A DNA stretch of 64,000 nucleotides. Origin: Dyella sp. C9 (GTDB taxonomy: Bacteria; Pseudomonadota; Gammaproteobacteria; Xanthomonadales; Rhodanobacteraceae). The notes below the pieces were generated by a model. It did no database searches and had not been told where the DNA came from. It worked only from the letters and a program-made list of their open reading frames with translations. The position numbers and the translations under genes were made by a program. Below are positions 1 to 8,073 of the stretch, piece after piece (positions within the stretch are counted from its first letter, which is position 1; each line of letters opens with the position of its first letter). The DNA lies in the NCBI RefSeq assembly GCF_003332825.1, contig NZ_QIRF01000005.1, positions 1 through 64,000 on the forward strand. The letters are read 5' to 3'.

Positions 1-170
1 CTCTTGATCTGGTCACGGACACGCACCGCGTCGGCCCGCTGGGTCTGCGGCCCGGCGCGCCCGCGCCAGAGCTGCGTGCCATTGGCGTTGCCCGTGTGCC
101 CGGCGCCGTCGCTGCCGTTCGCGCGCCGCGTGGAGCGCGCCGCCCGCGCGCAGGCGATCGACGTAACCGC
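1..170. other. window edge upstream of parC, no gene assigned
   Basis: No gene can be assigned with confidence. One plus-strand frame is open from the edge and ends in a TGA at 172-174 that overlaps the parC ATG as ATGA, which would fit the tail of an upstream coupled gene. A second plus-strand frame reads open into parC itself. The composition is GC-rich in every frame, so the sequence alone does not decide. Confidence 0.25.
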
Positions 171-2408
171 ATGAATCTGCAAGCCAATTTCGAACAGATC
201 CCGCTCAAGGAATACGCCGAGCGGGCGTATCTCGACTACTCGATGTACGTGGTGCTGGACCGCGCCCTGCCCTTCGTGGGCGATGGCCTGAAGCCGGTAC
301 AGCGCCGCATCGTCTACGCCATGAGCGAGCTGGGCCTGGCCGCCACGGCCAAGCCCAAGAAGTCCGCGCGCACCATCGGCGACGTGATCGGCAAGTTCCA
401 CCCGCACGGCGACACCTCGTGCTACGAGGCGATGGTGCTGATGGCGCAGCCGTTCTCGTACCGCTACCCGCTGGTCGACGGCCAGGGCAACTTCGGCTCG
501 CCGGACGACCCCAAGAGCTTCGCCGCGATGCGCTATACCGAGTCGCGCCTGAGCCCGATCGCCGAAGCGCTGCTGGGCGAGCTCGGCCAGGGCACGGTGG
601 ACTGGGTGCCGAACTTCGACGGCACGCTGGAAGAACCCAGCTGGCTGCCGGCGCGCGTGCCGCACGTGCTGCTCAACGGCTCCATGGGCATCGCCGTGGG
701 CATGGCCACCGATATCCCGCCGCATAACCTGCGCGAAGTGGTGAGCGCCTGCATCCGCCTGCTGGATGACCCGGATGCCACCGTGACCGACCTGTGCGAG
801 CACATCCAGGGCCCGGACTACCCGACCGAAGCCGAAATCATCACGCCGCGCAACGAGCTGCTGGCGATGTACCAGAACGGCACCGGCTCGGTGCGCGCCC
901 GCGCGGTGTACCACGTGGACGAGGGCAACATCGTCATCACGGCGCTGCCGCACCAGGTGAGCCCGTCCAAGATCCTCGAGCAGATCGCCGCGCAGATGCG
1001 CGCCAAGAAGCTGCCGATGGTGGAGGACCTGCGCGACGAGTCCGACCATGAGAACCCGATCCGCCTGGTGGTGGTGCCGCGCTCCAACCGCGTCGACGCG
1101 GCCGAGGTGATGCAGCACCTGTTCGCCACCACGGACATGGAAAAGAGCTTCCGCATCAACCTCAACATGATCGGCCTGGACGGCCGCCCGCAGGTGAAGG
1201 ATCTCAAGCGCATCCTCACCGAATGGCTGGCCTTCCGTACCGATACGGTCACCCGCCGCCTCAACCATCGCCTGGCCAAGGTCGAGCGTCGCCTGCACCT
1301 GCTGGAAGGCCTGCGCATCGCCTACCTCAACCTGGATGAGGTGATCCACATCATCCGCACCGAGGAAGAACCCAAGCCGGTGCTGATGGCGCGCTTCGGG
1401 CTCAGCGAGGAGCAGACCGATTACATCCTCGAGACGCGCCTGCGCCAGCTGGCCCGCCTCGAGGAAATGAAGATCAACGGCGAGCGCGACCAGTTGGAAG
1501 AGGAACGCGCGCGCATCAACGTGCTGCTGAAGTCGCCGGCCAAGCTCAAGGGCCTGATCAAGGAAGAACTGCGCACCGACGCCGCCAAGTACGGCGACGA
1601 CCGCCGCTCGCCGCTGGTGCAGCGCGAAGCCGCGCAGGCGCTGGACGAGAGCGCGCTGGTGGCCAGCGAACCGGTCACCGTGGTGCTCAGCCAGAAGGGC
1701 TGGATCCGCGCCGCCAAGGGCCACGACGTCGACGCCGAGGGCCTCAACTACCGCGAGGGCGACAGCCTGCTGGCGGCGGTGAAGGCACGCACCACCCAGC
1801 AGGTCGCGGTGATCGACTCCACCGGGCGCAGCTATTCCACGCCAGCGCACACCCTGCCCTCGGCTCGCGGCAACGGCGACCCGCTCACTGGCCGCTTCAG
1901 CCCGCCGTCGGGCGCCAGCTTCGACGCGCTGATCGCCGGCGACAACGACACCCGCCTGATCCTGGCCAGCGACCACGGCTACGGCTTCGTGACCCGCTTC
2001 GAGGCGCTTACCGGCCGCAACAAGGCCGGCAAGCAGATCCTCACCCTGGGCGATGGCGCCAGGGTGCTGGCCCCGCAGGTCAGCACCGATCCGGCGCGCG
2101 ACCGCATCGTGGTGGTCACCACCGAAGGCCACCTGCTGATGTTCTCGGTGGCCGAGTTGCCGGAACTGGACAAGGGCAAGGGCAACAAGCTGATCGACGT
2201 GCCCAAGGCCAAGCTCGCCGCCGGCGTGAAGGTCGTGGGCGTCGCCGTGGTCACCGAGGGCAAGGGCGAAGTGACGCTCTACGCCGGCCAGCGCAAGCTC
2301 ACGCTGAAGTGGTCGAGCCTGGTGGAGTACGGCGGCAACCGCGCCACCCGCGGCGGCCTGCTGCCGCAGGGCCTGCGCCGCGTGGAGCGGATCGAAACCA
2401 CCGGCTGA
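171..2408 (+). CDS. parC: DNA topoisomerase IV subunit A
   Basis: ParC is the breakage-rejoining subunit of topoisomerase IV, which decatenates daughter chromosomes with ParE; parE is not in this window. The 745 residues match the family. The winged-helix region holds [12 protein letters not shown] (residues 77-88) and the catalytic tyrosine is Tyr122 in AMRYTES. The C-terminal third looks like the GyrA/ParC beta-pinwheel. I chose the ATG at 171 because [20 protein letters not shown] begins at the usual family start, although the frame stays open further upstream. Thr82 lies where E. coli ParC has Ser80 of the quinolone-determining region. An imperfect REP pair follows the stop codon. Confidence 0.96.
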   Translation: MNLQANFEQIPLKEYAERAYLDYSMYVVLDRALPFVGDGLKPVQRRIVYAMSELGLAATAKPKKSARTIGDVIGKFHPHGDTSCYEAMVLMAQPFSYRYPLVDGQGNFGSPDDPKSFAAMRYTESRLSPIAEALLGELGQGTVDWVPNFDGTLEEPSWLPARVPHVLLNGSMGIAVGMATDIPPHNLREVVSACIRLLDDPDATVTDLCEHIQGPDYPTEAEIITPRNELLAMYQNGTGSVRARAVYHVDEGNIVITALPHQVSPSKILEQIAAQMRAKKLPMVEDLRDESDHENPIRLVVVPRSNRVDAAEVMQHLFATTDMEKSFRINLNMIGLDGRPQVKDLKRILTEWLAFRTDTVTRRLNHRLAKVERRLHLLEGLRIAYLNLDEVIHIIRTEEEPKPVLMARFGLSEEQTDYILETRLRQLARLEEMKINGERDQLEEERARINVLLKSPAKLKGLIKEELRTDAAKYGDDRRSPLVQREAAQALDESALVASEPVTVVLSQKGWIRAAKGHDVDAEGLNYREGDSLLAAVKARTTQQVAVIDSTGRSYSTPAHTLPSARGNGDPLTGRFSPPSGASFDALIAGDNDTRLILASDHGYGFVTRFEALTGRNKAGKQILTLGDGARVLAPQVSTDPARDRIVVVTTEGHLLMFSVAELPELDKGKGNKLIDVPKAKLAAGVKVVGVAVVTEGKGEVTLYAGQRKLTLKWSSLVEYGGNRATRGGLLPQGLRRVERIETTG

Positions 2409-2419
2409 TCCGCTCCTCC

Positions 2420-2497
2420 TGCAGGAGCGCACCCTGTGCGCGACGGACCTCGCCCGAACGTGGGCTTGGCTATCGCGCACAAGCTGCGCTGCTGCAA
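2420..2497. repeat. imperfect REP pair (REPIN-like) after parC
   Basis: One arm at 2420-2444 carries the consensus GCAGGAGCGCACCCTGTGCG. A diverged inverted arm, ATCGCGCACAAGCTGCGC, lies at 2472-2497. Related arms occur at 52.0, 54.3 and 59.5 kb. Each arm can itself form a hairpin (GCGCAC / GTGCGC). Confidence 0.7.
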
Positions 2498-2603
2498 GAT
2501 GGTTTGATGGGAACTTCGCCGTCGATTGGGGAATCGAAGTGAGCATGTGTGCACACCGGAGACGGTTGCGCGTTATGGTCAGCACGTATCCGGAGTTTTT
2601 CCC

Positions 2604-3137
2604 ATGAAGATCATCCGCACCACCGCTTTCGCCGCCAGCTGCCTGCTCACCATGGCAGCCTGGGCGCAAAGCACCCCGCCGCTGAACCTCAAGCTGCCGG
2701 TCGGCGTGCCTGCCGCCAGCAGCAGCGCGGCCCCGGCCAGCAGCGATGGCACCACCCAGGGCGCAGGCACCGCGGCAGCCACGGGCAACACCGCGCAGGC
2801 CAGCAACGCCAGCGGCAATGCCACCAGCCAGGCCAACGCGCAGACCGGCACCTACTCCAAGGACCCGCCGGGCACCTACTACGGCGACACCAGCGGTGCG
2901 GTAGGCGACACCCAGGCGGCAGTCAGCCAGTCGCCCACCGTGACCTGCGATGACGCCACCTACAACCAGCCGCAGGTGCATGGCGCGGTGACCACCGGCG
3001 TGGTGTCCGGCAATCATTTCAGCGGCGGCTACACCGGCGGCGGCGTTACCCTGAGCCAGGCCTTCGGCAGCTGCGAACATCCCACCGGCGGCATGAGCAT
3101 CTCGGTGGGTGGTACCAGCAGCCACTTCGGCCACTGA
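2604..3137 (+). CDS. small exported Ala/Ser/Thr-rich protein of unknown function
   Basis: The 177-residue product starts with a signal peptide (MKIIRTTAFAASCLLTMAAWAQ, written here as two parts: basic start then hydrophobic core ending AWAQ). Residues 23-110 are low-complexity Ala, Ser, Thr, Asn and Gly. The C-terminal third is Gly- and Ser-rich with two cysteines (VTCDD and GSCEH) that could form a disulfide. The start is supported by a CGGAG ribosome site eight bases upstream of ATG 2604. I recognise no family. It is probably periplasmic or secreted, and a terminator follows, so it is likely a single-gene unit. Confidence 0.75.
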   Translation: MKIIRTTAFAASCLLTMAAWAQSTPPLNLKLPVGVPAASSSAAPASSDGTTQGAGTAAATGNTAQASNASGNATSQANAQTGTYSKDPPGTYYGDTSGAVGDTQAAVSQSPTVTCDDATYNQPQVHGAVTTGVVSGNHFSGGYTGGGVTLSQAFGSCEHPTGGMSISVGGTSSHFGH

Positions 3138-3204
3138 GGCGCCTTCGGCCCCGCGCTGAGCACCCTCGCGCCGGCCAGGCCGGGCTTCACCCGCTGAACC
3201 CCAA

Positions 3205-3244
3205 GGCGCCGGACGGGCATCACCCGCCCGGCGCTTCCGTTTTT
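3205..3244 (+). terminator. rho-independent terminator after the small exported protein
   Basis: GCGCCGG at 3205-3211 pairs with CCGGCGC at 3228-3234, with an inner CGGG/CCCG stem. A TTCCGTTTTT tract follows. Confidence 0.75.
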
Positions 3245-3411
3245 GCCGCGGCCCGGCGGTAGTGGCCATCGGCCATGTCTTCCAAGGCACGGAAAGGTCG
3301 AAAGTTCTTGGAAAGGGATGTCCGCCAAACTGGTGCCATGGTTTACTGTCTCATCCCCATGCGCGACCCGCACCGATCGCTGCCACGCGCCTACCGTACC
3401 GGAGCCCCCTT

Positions 3412-4251
3412 GTGATCCAGAATGTCGAGTTCCGCTACGAGGGCGGTCGCAGCGGTGTGCTGTTGATTCACGGCCTGACCGGTACCCCCACCGAGATGCG
3501 CCTGCTGGGCAAGGGTCTCAATCGCGCCGGATACAGCGTGTACGGCATGCAGCTGGCCGGTCACTGCGGCGACGTGGACGACCTGCTGAAGACCGGCTGG
3601 CGCGACTGGTATGCCAGTGTCGAGGCTGCCGCCGAACAGTTCCGCCACGAAGTGGACCACCTGTTCGTGGCCGGCCTGTCGATGGGCGCCGTGCTGGCGC
3701 TCAAGCTCGCCGCCGAGCGCCCGGAATGGGTGAAGGGCGTGGGCGTGTACGGCGCCACCTTCCGCTACGACGGCTGGGCGATTCCGTGGTTCGGCAAGTT
3801 CTCCTTCCTGCTCCCGTTCCTGCACAAGTTCGGCATCGGCAAGCACCGCATGGTGCACGAGGGCGAACCGTACGGCATTCGCGACGAGCGCCTGCGCGCG
3901 CAGATCAGCTCCGCCATGCTGGGCGGCGACAGCGCCGCGGCCGGCCTGCCGGGCAACCCGTGGCCGTCGCTGGCCGAGATGTACAACATGGCCGCGGTGG
4001 TGAAGCGCGAGCTGCCCAAGGTCACCGCGCCCTGCCTGATCGCCCACGCCACCGAGGACGACGTCGCCAGCCTGGAGAACGCCTACCTGGTGCAGCGTTC
4101 GGTGTCCGGCCCGGTGGAAACGCTGTGGCTGAAGGACAGCTACCACATGATCACGGTGGACCGCGAGCGCCGCTTGCTGACCGATCGTTCGGCCGAGTTC
4201 TTCCGCAAGATCGCCGCCGCCTACGAACCCTGCGCACGCGCTGCAGCCTGA
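3412..4251 (+). CDS. Est30-like carboxylesterase / monoacylglycerol lipase
   Basis: This 279-residue alpha/beta hydrolase resembles the Est30/monoglyceride lipase family. It has LLIHGLTGTPTEM near residue 18 (oxyanion-hole HG), the nucleophile elbow GLSMG, an acid in ATEDD and the catalytic histidine in SYHMITVD near the end. There is no signal peptide, so it is cytoplasmic. The start is the GTG at 3412 with GGAG eight bases before it; the frame is open further upstream but has no better signal. The next gene begins 10 bases after the stop, which joins it to the transporter-aminotransferase operon. It could release or edit an ester or thioester intermediate there (inference). Confidence 0.88.
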   Translation: MIQNVEFRYEGGRSGVLLIHGLTGTPTEMRLLGKGLNRAGYSVYGMQLAGHCGDVDDLLKTGWRDWYASVEAAAEQFRHEVDHLFVAGLSMGAVLALKLAAERPEWVKGVGVYGATFRYDGWAIPWFGKFSFLLPFLHKFGIGKHRMVHEGEPYGIRDERLRAQISSAMLGGDSAAAGLPGNPWPSLAEMYNMAAVVKRELPKVTAPCLIAHATEDDVASLENAYLVQRSVSGPVETLWLKDSYHMITVDRERRLLTDRSAEFFRKIAAAYEPCARAAA

Positions 4252-4261
4252 GGACGCCGCG

Positions 4262-4627
4262 TTGAGTCCGCTGGTCGTCACGTTGTGGCTGCTCAACGTC
4301 ACCCTGGATACCGTCGGCCAGCTCGCCTTCAAGGCGGCGGCCGGCGATCCGCGTGCGGGTGACGGTCTTGCGCGCTGGAAATACATGCTCGCGCGCCCCT
4401 GGATCTGGATCGGCGTGACCTCTTACGTCGCCGAGTTCCTGGTGTGGATCGCCTTCCTCTCGCTGGTGGACCTGTCCGAAGGCGTGCTGCTGGGCTCGAT
4501 CAACATCGTGGTGATCATGATCGCCGGCCGCATCCTGTTCAAAGAAAAGCTGACCCCGCTGCGCGTTACCGGCATCCTGCTGGTGACCGCCGGTGTGGCC
4601 ATCGTCGGCGTGGCCGGTGGAGGTTGA
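4262..4627 (+). CDS. SMR/EamA-type four-helix transporter subunit 1
   Basis: The 121-residue product has four hydrophobic segments and the layout of small multidrug-resistance or ArnE/ArnF-type flippase subunits, including a GQLAFK motif in helix 1 and SINIVVIMIAGRILFKEKLTPLR around helices 3-4. The start is TTG 4262, eight bases after a GAGG. Its stop lies within the ribosome site of the next gene, which encodes a second protein of the same type. The two probably form a heterodimer in the inner membrane. Substrate is unknown; the adjacent aminotransferase and acyl genes suggest a lipid-linked or acylated amine (inference). Confidence 0.82.
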   Translation: MSPLVVTLWLLNVTLDTVGQLAFKAAAGDPRAGDGLARWKYMLARPWIWIGVTSYVAEFLVWIAFLSLVDLSEGVLLGSINIVVIMIAGRILFKEKLTPLRVTGILLVTAGVAIVGVAGGG

Positions 4628-4631
4628 ACCC

Positions 4632-5069
4632 GTGAGTCGCGCCCGTTTCTACGCCATCGGCTTCACCGTGCTGGTGCTGTTCGACACCCTGGTGCAGCTG
4701 AGCTTCAAATACGCCGGCGACCACGCCTTCCCGCCCGAGGCGAACTGGGCGTGGATCGTGCGCGTGTTTGGCCATCCGTGGATCTACATCGCGGTGGTCG
4801 GCTACATCGGCAACTTCTTCACCTGGATGACGCTGCTCAAGCATGCGCCGATCGGGCCGGCCTTCGCGGTCACCCACCTGGAGGTGGTCAGCGTGATGCT
4901 GTTCTCCGTGTGGCTGTTCCAGGAACCGCTGACCTGGCCGCGCGTGCTGGGCGCCGCCACCATCGTGGCCGGCATCATCTGCCTGGCCTTCGCCGAAAGC
5001 GGAGCCCACCCCGAACACGACGCGCCCACCGAAGCCAAGGGTGCGCTGGGCGTCAGCGCCGGAGACTGA
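4632..5069 (+). CDS. SMR/EamA-type four-helix transporter subunit 2
   Basis: The 145-residue product is a paralogue-type partner of the preceding gene: four hydrophobic segments, VQLSFKYAGD in helix 1 and VVSVMLFSVWLFQEPLTW in helices 3-4, with an acidic soluble tail (HPEHDAPTEAK). GTG 4632 is preceded by a strong GGAGG eight bases upstream, and only four bases separate it from the previous stop. Paired adjacent SMR genes usually encode obligate heterodimers such as ArnE/ArnF or EbrA/EbrB. It likely moves the product of this locus across, or between leaflets of, the inner membrane (inference). Confidence 0.82.
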   Translation: MSRARFYAIGFTVLVLFDTLVQLSFKYAGDHAFPPEANWAWIVRVFGHPWIYIAVVGYIGNFFTWMTLLKHAPIGPAFAVTHLEVVSVMLFSVWLFQEPLTWPRVLGAATIVAGIICLAFAESGAHPEHDAPTEAKGALGVSAGD

Positions 5070-5070
5070 G

Positions 5071-6279
5071 ATGCCCCGCGAGCTGCCGCCCACCGCAGGC
5101 CTGCCGCTCCGCCTCTCCGACCTGTGGCCCGGCCGCGCGCCGTTCGCCGAACAGGTGGCCCGCTGGCTGGGCGTGGAACAGCTGCAACTGGAATGCTCCG
5201 GCACCGCCGCGATGGTGGTGGCGCTGCGCGCCATGCATCGCCTGCGCCCGCAACGTGACGAGGTGATCGTGCCGGCGTGGACCTGTCCGCTGGTGGCACT
5301 GGCCATCCATCGCGCGGGACTGCGGCTGCGCCTGTGCGACCTGGCGCCCAATCATTTCGACATGGACCTGGGCCAGCTCTGCTCGCTCGCCAGCGAGCGC
5401 ACGCTGGCGATCGTGCCCACCCATCTGGCCGGCCGCGTGGCCGACGTCAACGCGGCGCTGGATGTCGCCCACCGCGTCGGCGCCTATGTGCTGGAAGACG
5501 CCGCCCAGGCGCTGGGCGCCACCCAGGGCGGACAGAGCCTGGGCCTGCTCGGCGATGCCGGCTTCTTCAGCCTCGCCGTGGGCAAGGGACTCACCTTGTA
5601 CGAAGGCGGCCTCTTGCTCACCCGCGACCCGGTGTTGCGCGACGCCTTTGCGGCGAGCCATCGCGATACCATCCATCGCGACGCGCGCATGGACTGGCAG
5701 CGTGCGGTGGAACTGCTGGGTTACGCCGTGGCCTACCGCCCCGCCCTGCTGCCGCTGGCCTATGGCCGCCCGCTGCGCAAGGCGCTCGCAGCCAACGATC
5801 CGGTGGCGGCGGTAGGTGATGATTTCGGGCCGGATATTCCGCTGCATACCGTCAGCCACTGGCGCCAGGCCGTCGGCGCCCGCGCACTGAAGCGACTGCC
5901 TGCATTTCTCGACGGCACGCGTGAACAGGCGCTGCGACGCGTGGCGCGCCTGCGCCAGATTCGTGGTCTCACCGTGTTCGACGATGGCCCCGGCCAGCGT
6001 GGCGTGTGGCCGTTCCTGCTGCTCACCCTGCCCAGCGGGACAGCCCGCGACGAGGCCCTTGCCGCGCTGTGGACGGCCGGGGTGGGCGTCAGCCGCCTGT
6101 TCATCCACGCCCTGCCCGATTACGGCTACCTGCGCGGCATCGTGCCCGAAGCGCGCCTGCCCAACGCGCGCAGTTTTGCCGCGCGCTCGCTCACCATCAC
6201 CAACAGTCCGTGGCTGGACGACGCCACCTTCGAGTCGATCTGCACCGTGCTGCAGCGCGCGGTGGGCCTGCCAGGCTGA
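5071..6279 (+). CDS. DegT/DnrJ/EryC1/StrS-family PLP aminotransferase
   Basis: This is a 402-residue fold-type I PLP enzyme. The motif EDAAQALGA (residues 142-150, Asp143 and Gln146 in cofactor binding) and FFSLAVGKGLTLYEGG (Lys172 as the Schiff-base lysine) are intact. DegT relatives transaminate keto-sugars or other aldehydes and ketones, and here the substrate is unknown. GGAG six bases before ATG 5071 and a one-base gap from the transporter gene show translational coupling. The usual FHGNK/FYPTK context of the lysine is replaced by AVGKG, so it lies away from the well-studied sugar branch. Confidence 0.87.
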   Translation: MPRELPPTAGLPLRLSDLWPGRAPFAEQVARWLGVEQLQLECSGTAAMVVALRAMHRLRPQRDEVIVPAWTCPLVALAIHRAGLRLRLCDLAPNHFDMDLGQLCSLASERTLAIVPTHLAGRVADVNAALDVAHRVGAYVLEDAAQALGATQGGQSLGLLGDAGFFSLAVGKGLTLYEGGLLLTRDPVLRDAFAASHRDTIHRDARMDWQRAVELLGYAVAYRPALLPLAYGRPLRKALAANDPVAAVGDDFGPDIPLHTVSHWRQAVGARALKRLPAFLDGTREQALRRVARLRQIRGLTVFDDGPGQRGVWPFLLLTLPSGTARDEALAALWTAGVGVSRLFIHALPDYGYLRGIVPEARLPNARSFAARSLTITNSPWLDDATFESICTVLQRAVGLPG

Positions 6280-6284
6280 GCGCT

Positions 6285-7097
6285 TCAGCCGTCGACCGCG
6301 CCGGCGGCGACGTGCCGCCCGCCGGACAGGAACAGCAAGGCGCCCACGCCCAGGTTGAGGCAGGGCCCGATCAGCGAAAGCCCGTGACCCGACGGGATCA
6401 CGATACCCATGGCGGTGATCGCATTGGCCGCCGCATGCATCAGCACGCACAGCAGGATGCTACGCGTGCGGCTGTACAGCCAGCCCAGCAGCAGGGCATT
6501 GCCCATGATGCCCAGCAGGAACAGCGGAAAATGCGCGTGGAACTGCGCCACGCCAGGCAGGAAGAACAGCGGCAGGTGCCAAAGCGCCCACACTGGGCCG
6601 ATCAGCAGCGCGGCCCGCCCCTGCCCCATGGCGACGCCCCACTCCTCCTGCATCACGCCTCGCCAGCCGAATTCCTCCAGGCCACCGCCGACCAGCATCA
6701 TCGCCAGCAACAGGGGAAACTGGTACCACGGCCTGATCGCCAGCGCGCCGGTCAGCGCCGGACGCAGGGCCAGCGCGATGCCGATCGCCACGAACCCCAG
6801 CAAGGCCGGCAAACCGAGTGCCACCAGATACCAGCCTGGGCGCACCCGCCAGCGCAGCACGCGCCGGTTGAACTCACGCACGGGTGCCTGCGAACGGGTG
6901 AGCCACACGGCGCCATAGGCCGCGAGGGTCGGCCCCAGCCCGCCGAGCACATACAGCGTCATGTAGACCGACTCGCCGTACGCGGCGTGGTGATCGCGCG
7001 CCAGCCCGACCAGGCTCCACCAGGCCATCCAGGTGATGGCGAAGGCGAGCGCCAGGTAGATCAGCGCACGGCGACTGCTGGGAAAGGCCTCGGCCAT
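6285..7097 (-). CDS. CPBP (CAAX/Abi) intramembrane metalloprotease
   Basis: The 270-residue membrane protein has about eight hydrophobic segments. The three family motifs are present: Glu141-Glu142 with Arg146 (GGGLEEFGWRG), His174 in WALWHLP, and His221 with Asn225 in MHAAAN. CPBP proteases cleave within or near the membrane and serve in bacteriocin self-immunity, maturation or signalling. I start it at ATG 7097 just before the first helix. It converges on the aminotransferase gene with a five-base gap and lies downstream of the arginase-like gene on the same strand, so it may belong to the same locus. Confidence 0.85.
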   Translation of the reverse strand: MAEAFPSSRRALIYLALAFAITWMAWWSLVGLARDHHAAYGESVYMTLYVLGGLGPTLAAYGAVWLTRSQAPVREFNRRVLRWRVRPGWYLVALGLPALLGFVAIGIALALRPALTGALAIRPWYQFPLLLAMMLVGGGLEEFGWRGVMQEEWGVAMGQGRAALLIGPVWALWHLPLFFLPGVAQFHAHFPLFLLGIMGNALLLGWLYSRTRSILLCVLMHAAANAITAMGIVIPSGHGLSLIGPCLNLGVGALLFLSGGRHVAAGAVDG

Positions 7098-7157
7098 ACC
7101 AACCTGCGTCTTTGCTGGTCGCCGGAATGAGCCGGCACTCGCTCGTGCACCGCCTGC

Positions 7158-7176
7158 GTCGGCGCCACGCGCCGAC
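7158..7176. other. 8-bp perfect hairpin between arginase-like and CPBP genes
   Basis: GTCGGCGC at 7158-7165 pairs with GCGCCGAC at 7169-7176 across a three-base loop. No T-run follows on the minus strand, so a terminator is not certain; it could be an operator or an mRNA stability element. Confidence 0.45.
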
Positions 7177-7197
7177 CTTATGCTGACCCAGTCGACG

Positions 7198-8073
7198 TTA
7201 CGCGCTGCTTTCGGCGATGGCGGCCAGCAGGCGGGTATTGAAGCTGCGCTGCTGCGCCTGCCAGGCGTCCAGTTCGCTCTGCGGCACCGGCTCCTGGCCG
7301 TCCATGCCGCTGAGCAGGCGCTTCCACCAGGTGTGGTACTGGTAGGCCGACACTTCGCCATTGATGTCGCTGGCCACGATGCGCCCGCGCAAAGCCTCGA
7401 TTATGGCCATGGCATGCGACTCCTCCAGCCGGCCCTGGTCCCAGTTGGTGCGCGCGGTATCCACGCTGAAGGCGTCCTTGTCGATCGACAGGTAGGTCGG
7501 CTGCGGCGCCTGTCGCAGCTGGCGCACGAAGGCGCAGGTGAGTTCCTCCGGATCGTCGAAGCGATGGAACGCATCGGCCAGGCCCAGGCGCGCGGCCCAG
7601 TCCACGTTGACGTCCATGCACCAGTAGCTGAGCTTGCCCGCCCGCAACGGGCGCAGGTAGTTCTCCCAGGCATGCTTCGCACCGATGTCGGCCGAGGTGA
7701 TGCCGACCACGTGCACGTGGCTCACGTACGGCAGCATCGCCACGCGGCGCACCCACGAACCGCAGTGGATACCCCAGGGGAAGCGCATGTTGTCCGGATG
7801 GTTGTCGAACACCACCAGCTGGAACGGCCCGCGGGCGCGCTGGCGCTCCACCAGTGGCCAGGTGAGATGGTGGTAATCGCCCGACCCCATCAGCACCGTG
7901 CCGTAGCTGGCTGGCAGCCGGGTATCGAGATAGTCGCGCAGGCGATTGAAGGTGCGCAGGGTGCAGCCAAAACGGATCGCTTCCTGCCAGTCGGTCAGGG
8001 CCATCGTGGTCGCGCCCGGGATTTCGCCCACCGAGCTGTCGAAGTCGAGGATCAGTGGTTCACGCCTGCTCAT
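7198..8073 (-). CDS. arginase/agmatinase-fold (UPF0489-like) metallohydrolase
   Basis: The 291-residue product carries a diverged set of ureohydrolase metal motifs in the right order: GSGDYHH (64-69 region, as GGDHS), FDNHPDN (Asp90, His92, Asp94, as DAHxD) and SIDKDAFS (Asp198, Asp200, as SxDxDxxDP), then DINGE near 236. This supports a binuclear Mn site and hydrolysis of a guanidine, amidine or formimino C-N bond; the substrate is not known. ATG 8073 overlaps the end of the acyltransferase gene by 14 bases, so the two are coupled. A GTG at 8094 is an alternative start. Confidence 0.75.
   Translation of the reverse strand: MSRREPLILDFDSSVGEIPGATTMALTDWQEAIRFGCTLRTFNRLRDYLDTRLPASYGTVLMGSGDYHHLTWPLVERQRARGPFQLVVFDNHPDNMRFPWGIHCGSWVRRVAMLPYVSHVHVVGITSADIGAKHAWENYLRPLRAGKLSYWCMDVNVDWAARLGLADAFHRFDDPEELTCAFVRQLRQAPQPTYLSIDKDAFSVDTARTNWDQGRLEESHAMAIIEALRGRIVASDINGEVSAYQYHTWWKRLLSGMDGQEPVPQSELDAWQAQQRSFNTRLLAAIAESSA

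Noticed and set aside
3..165. Minus-strand reading near the window start that resembles a SPOR-type C-terminus
   Set aside because: It has no start codon or upstream room, since it would have to begin inside or beside parC. The resemblance is short and may be chance.
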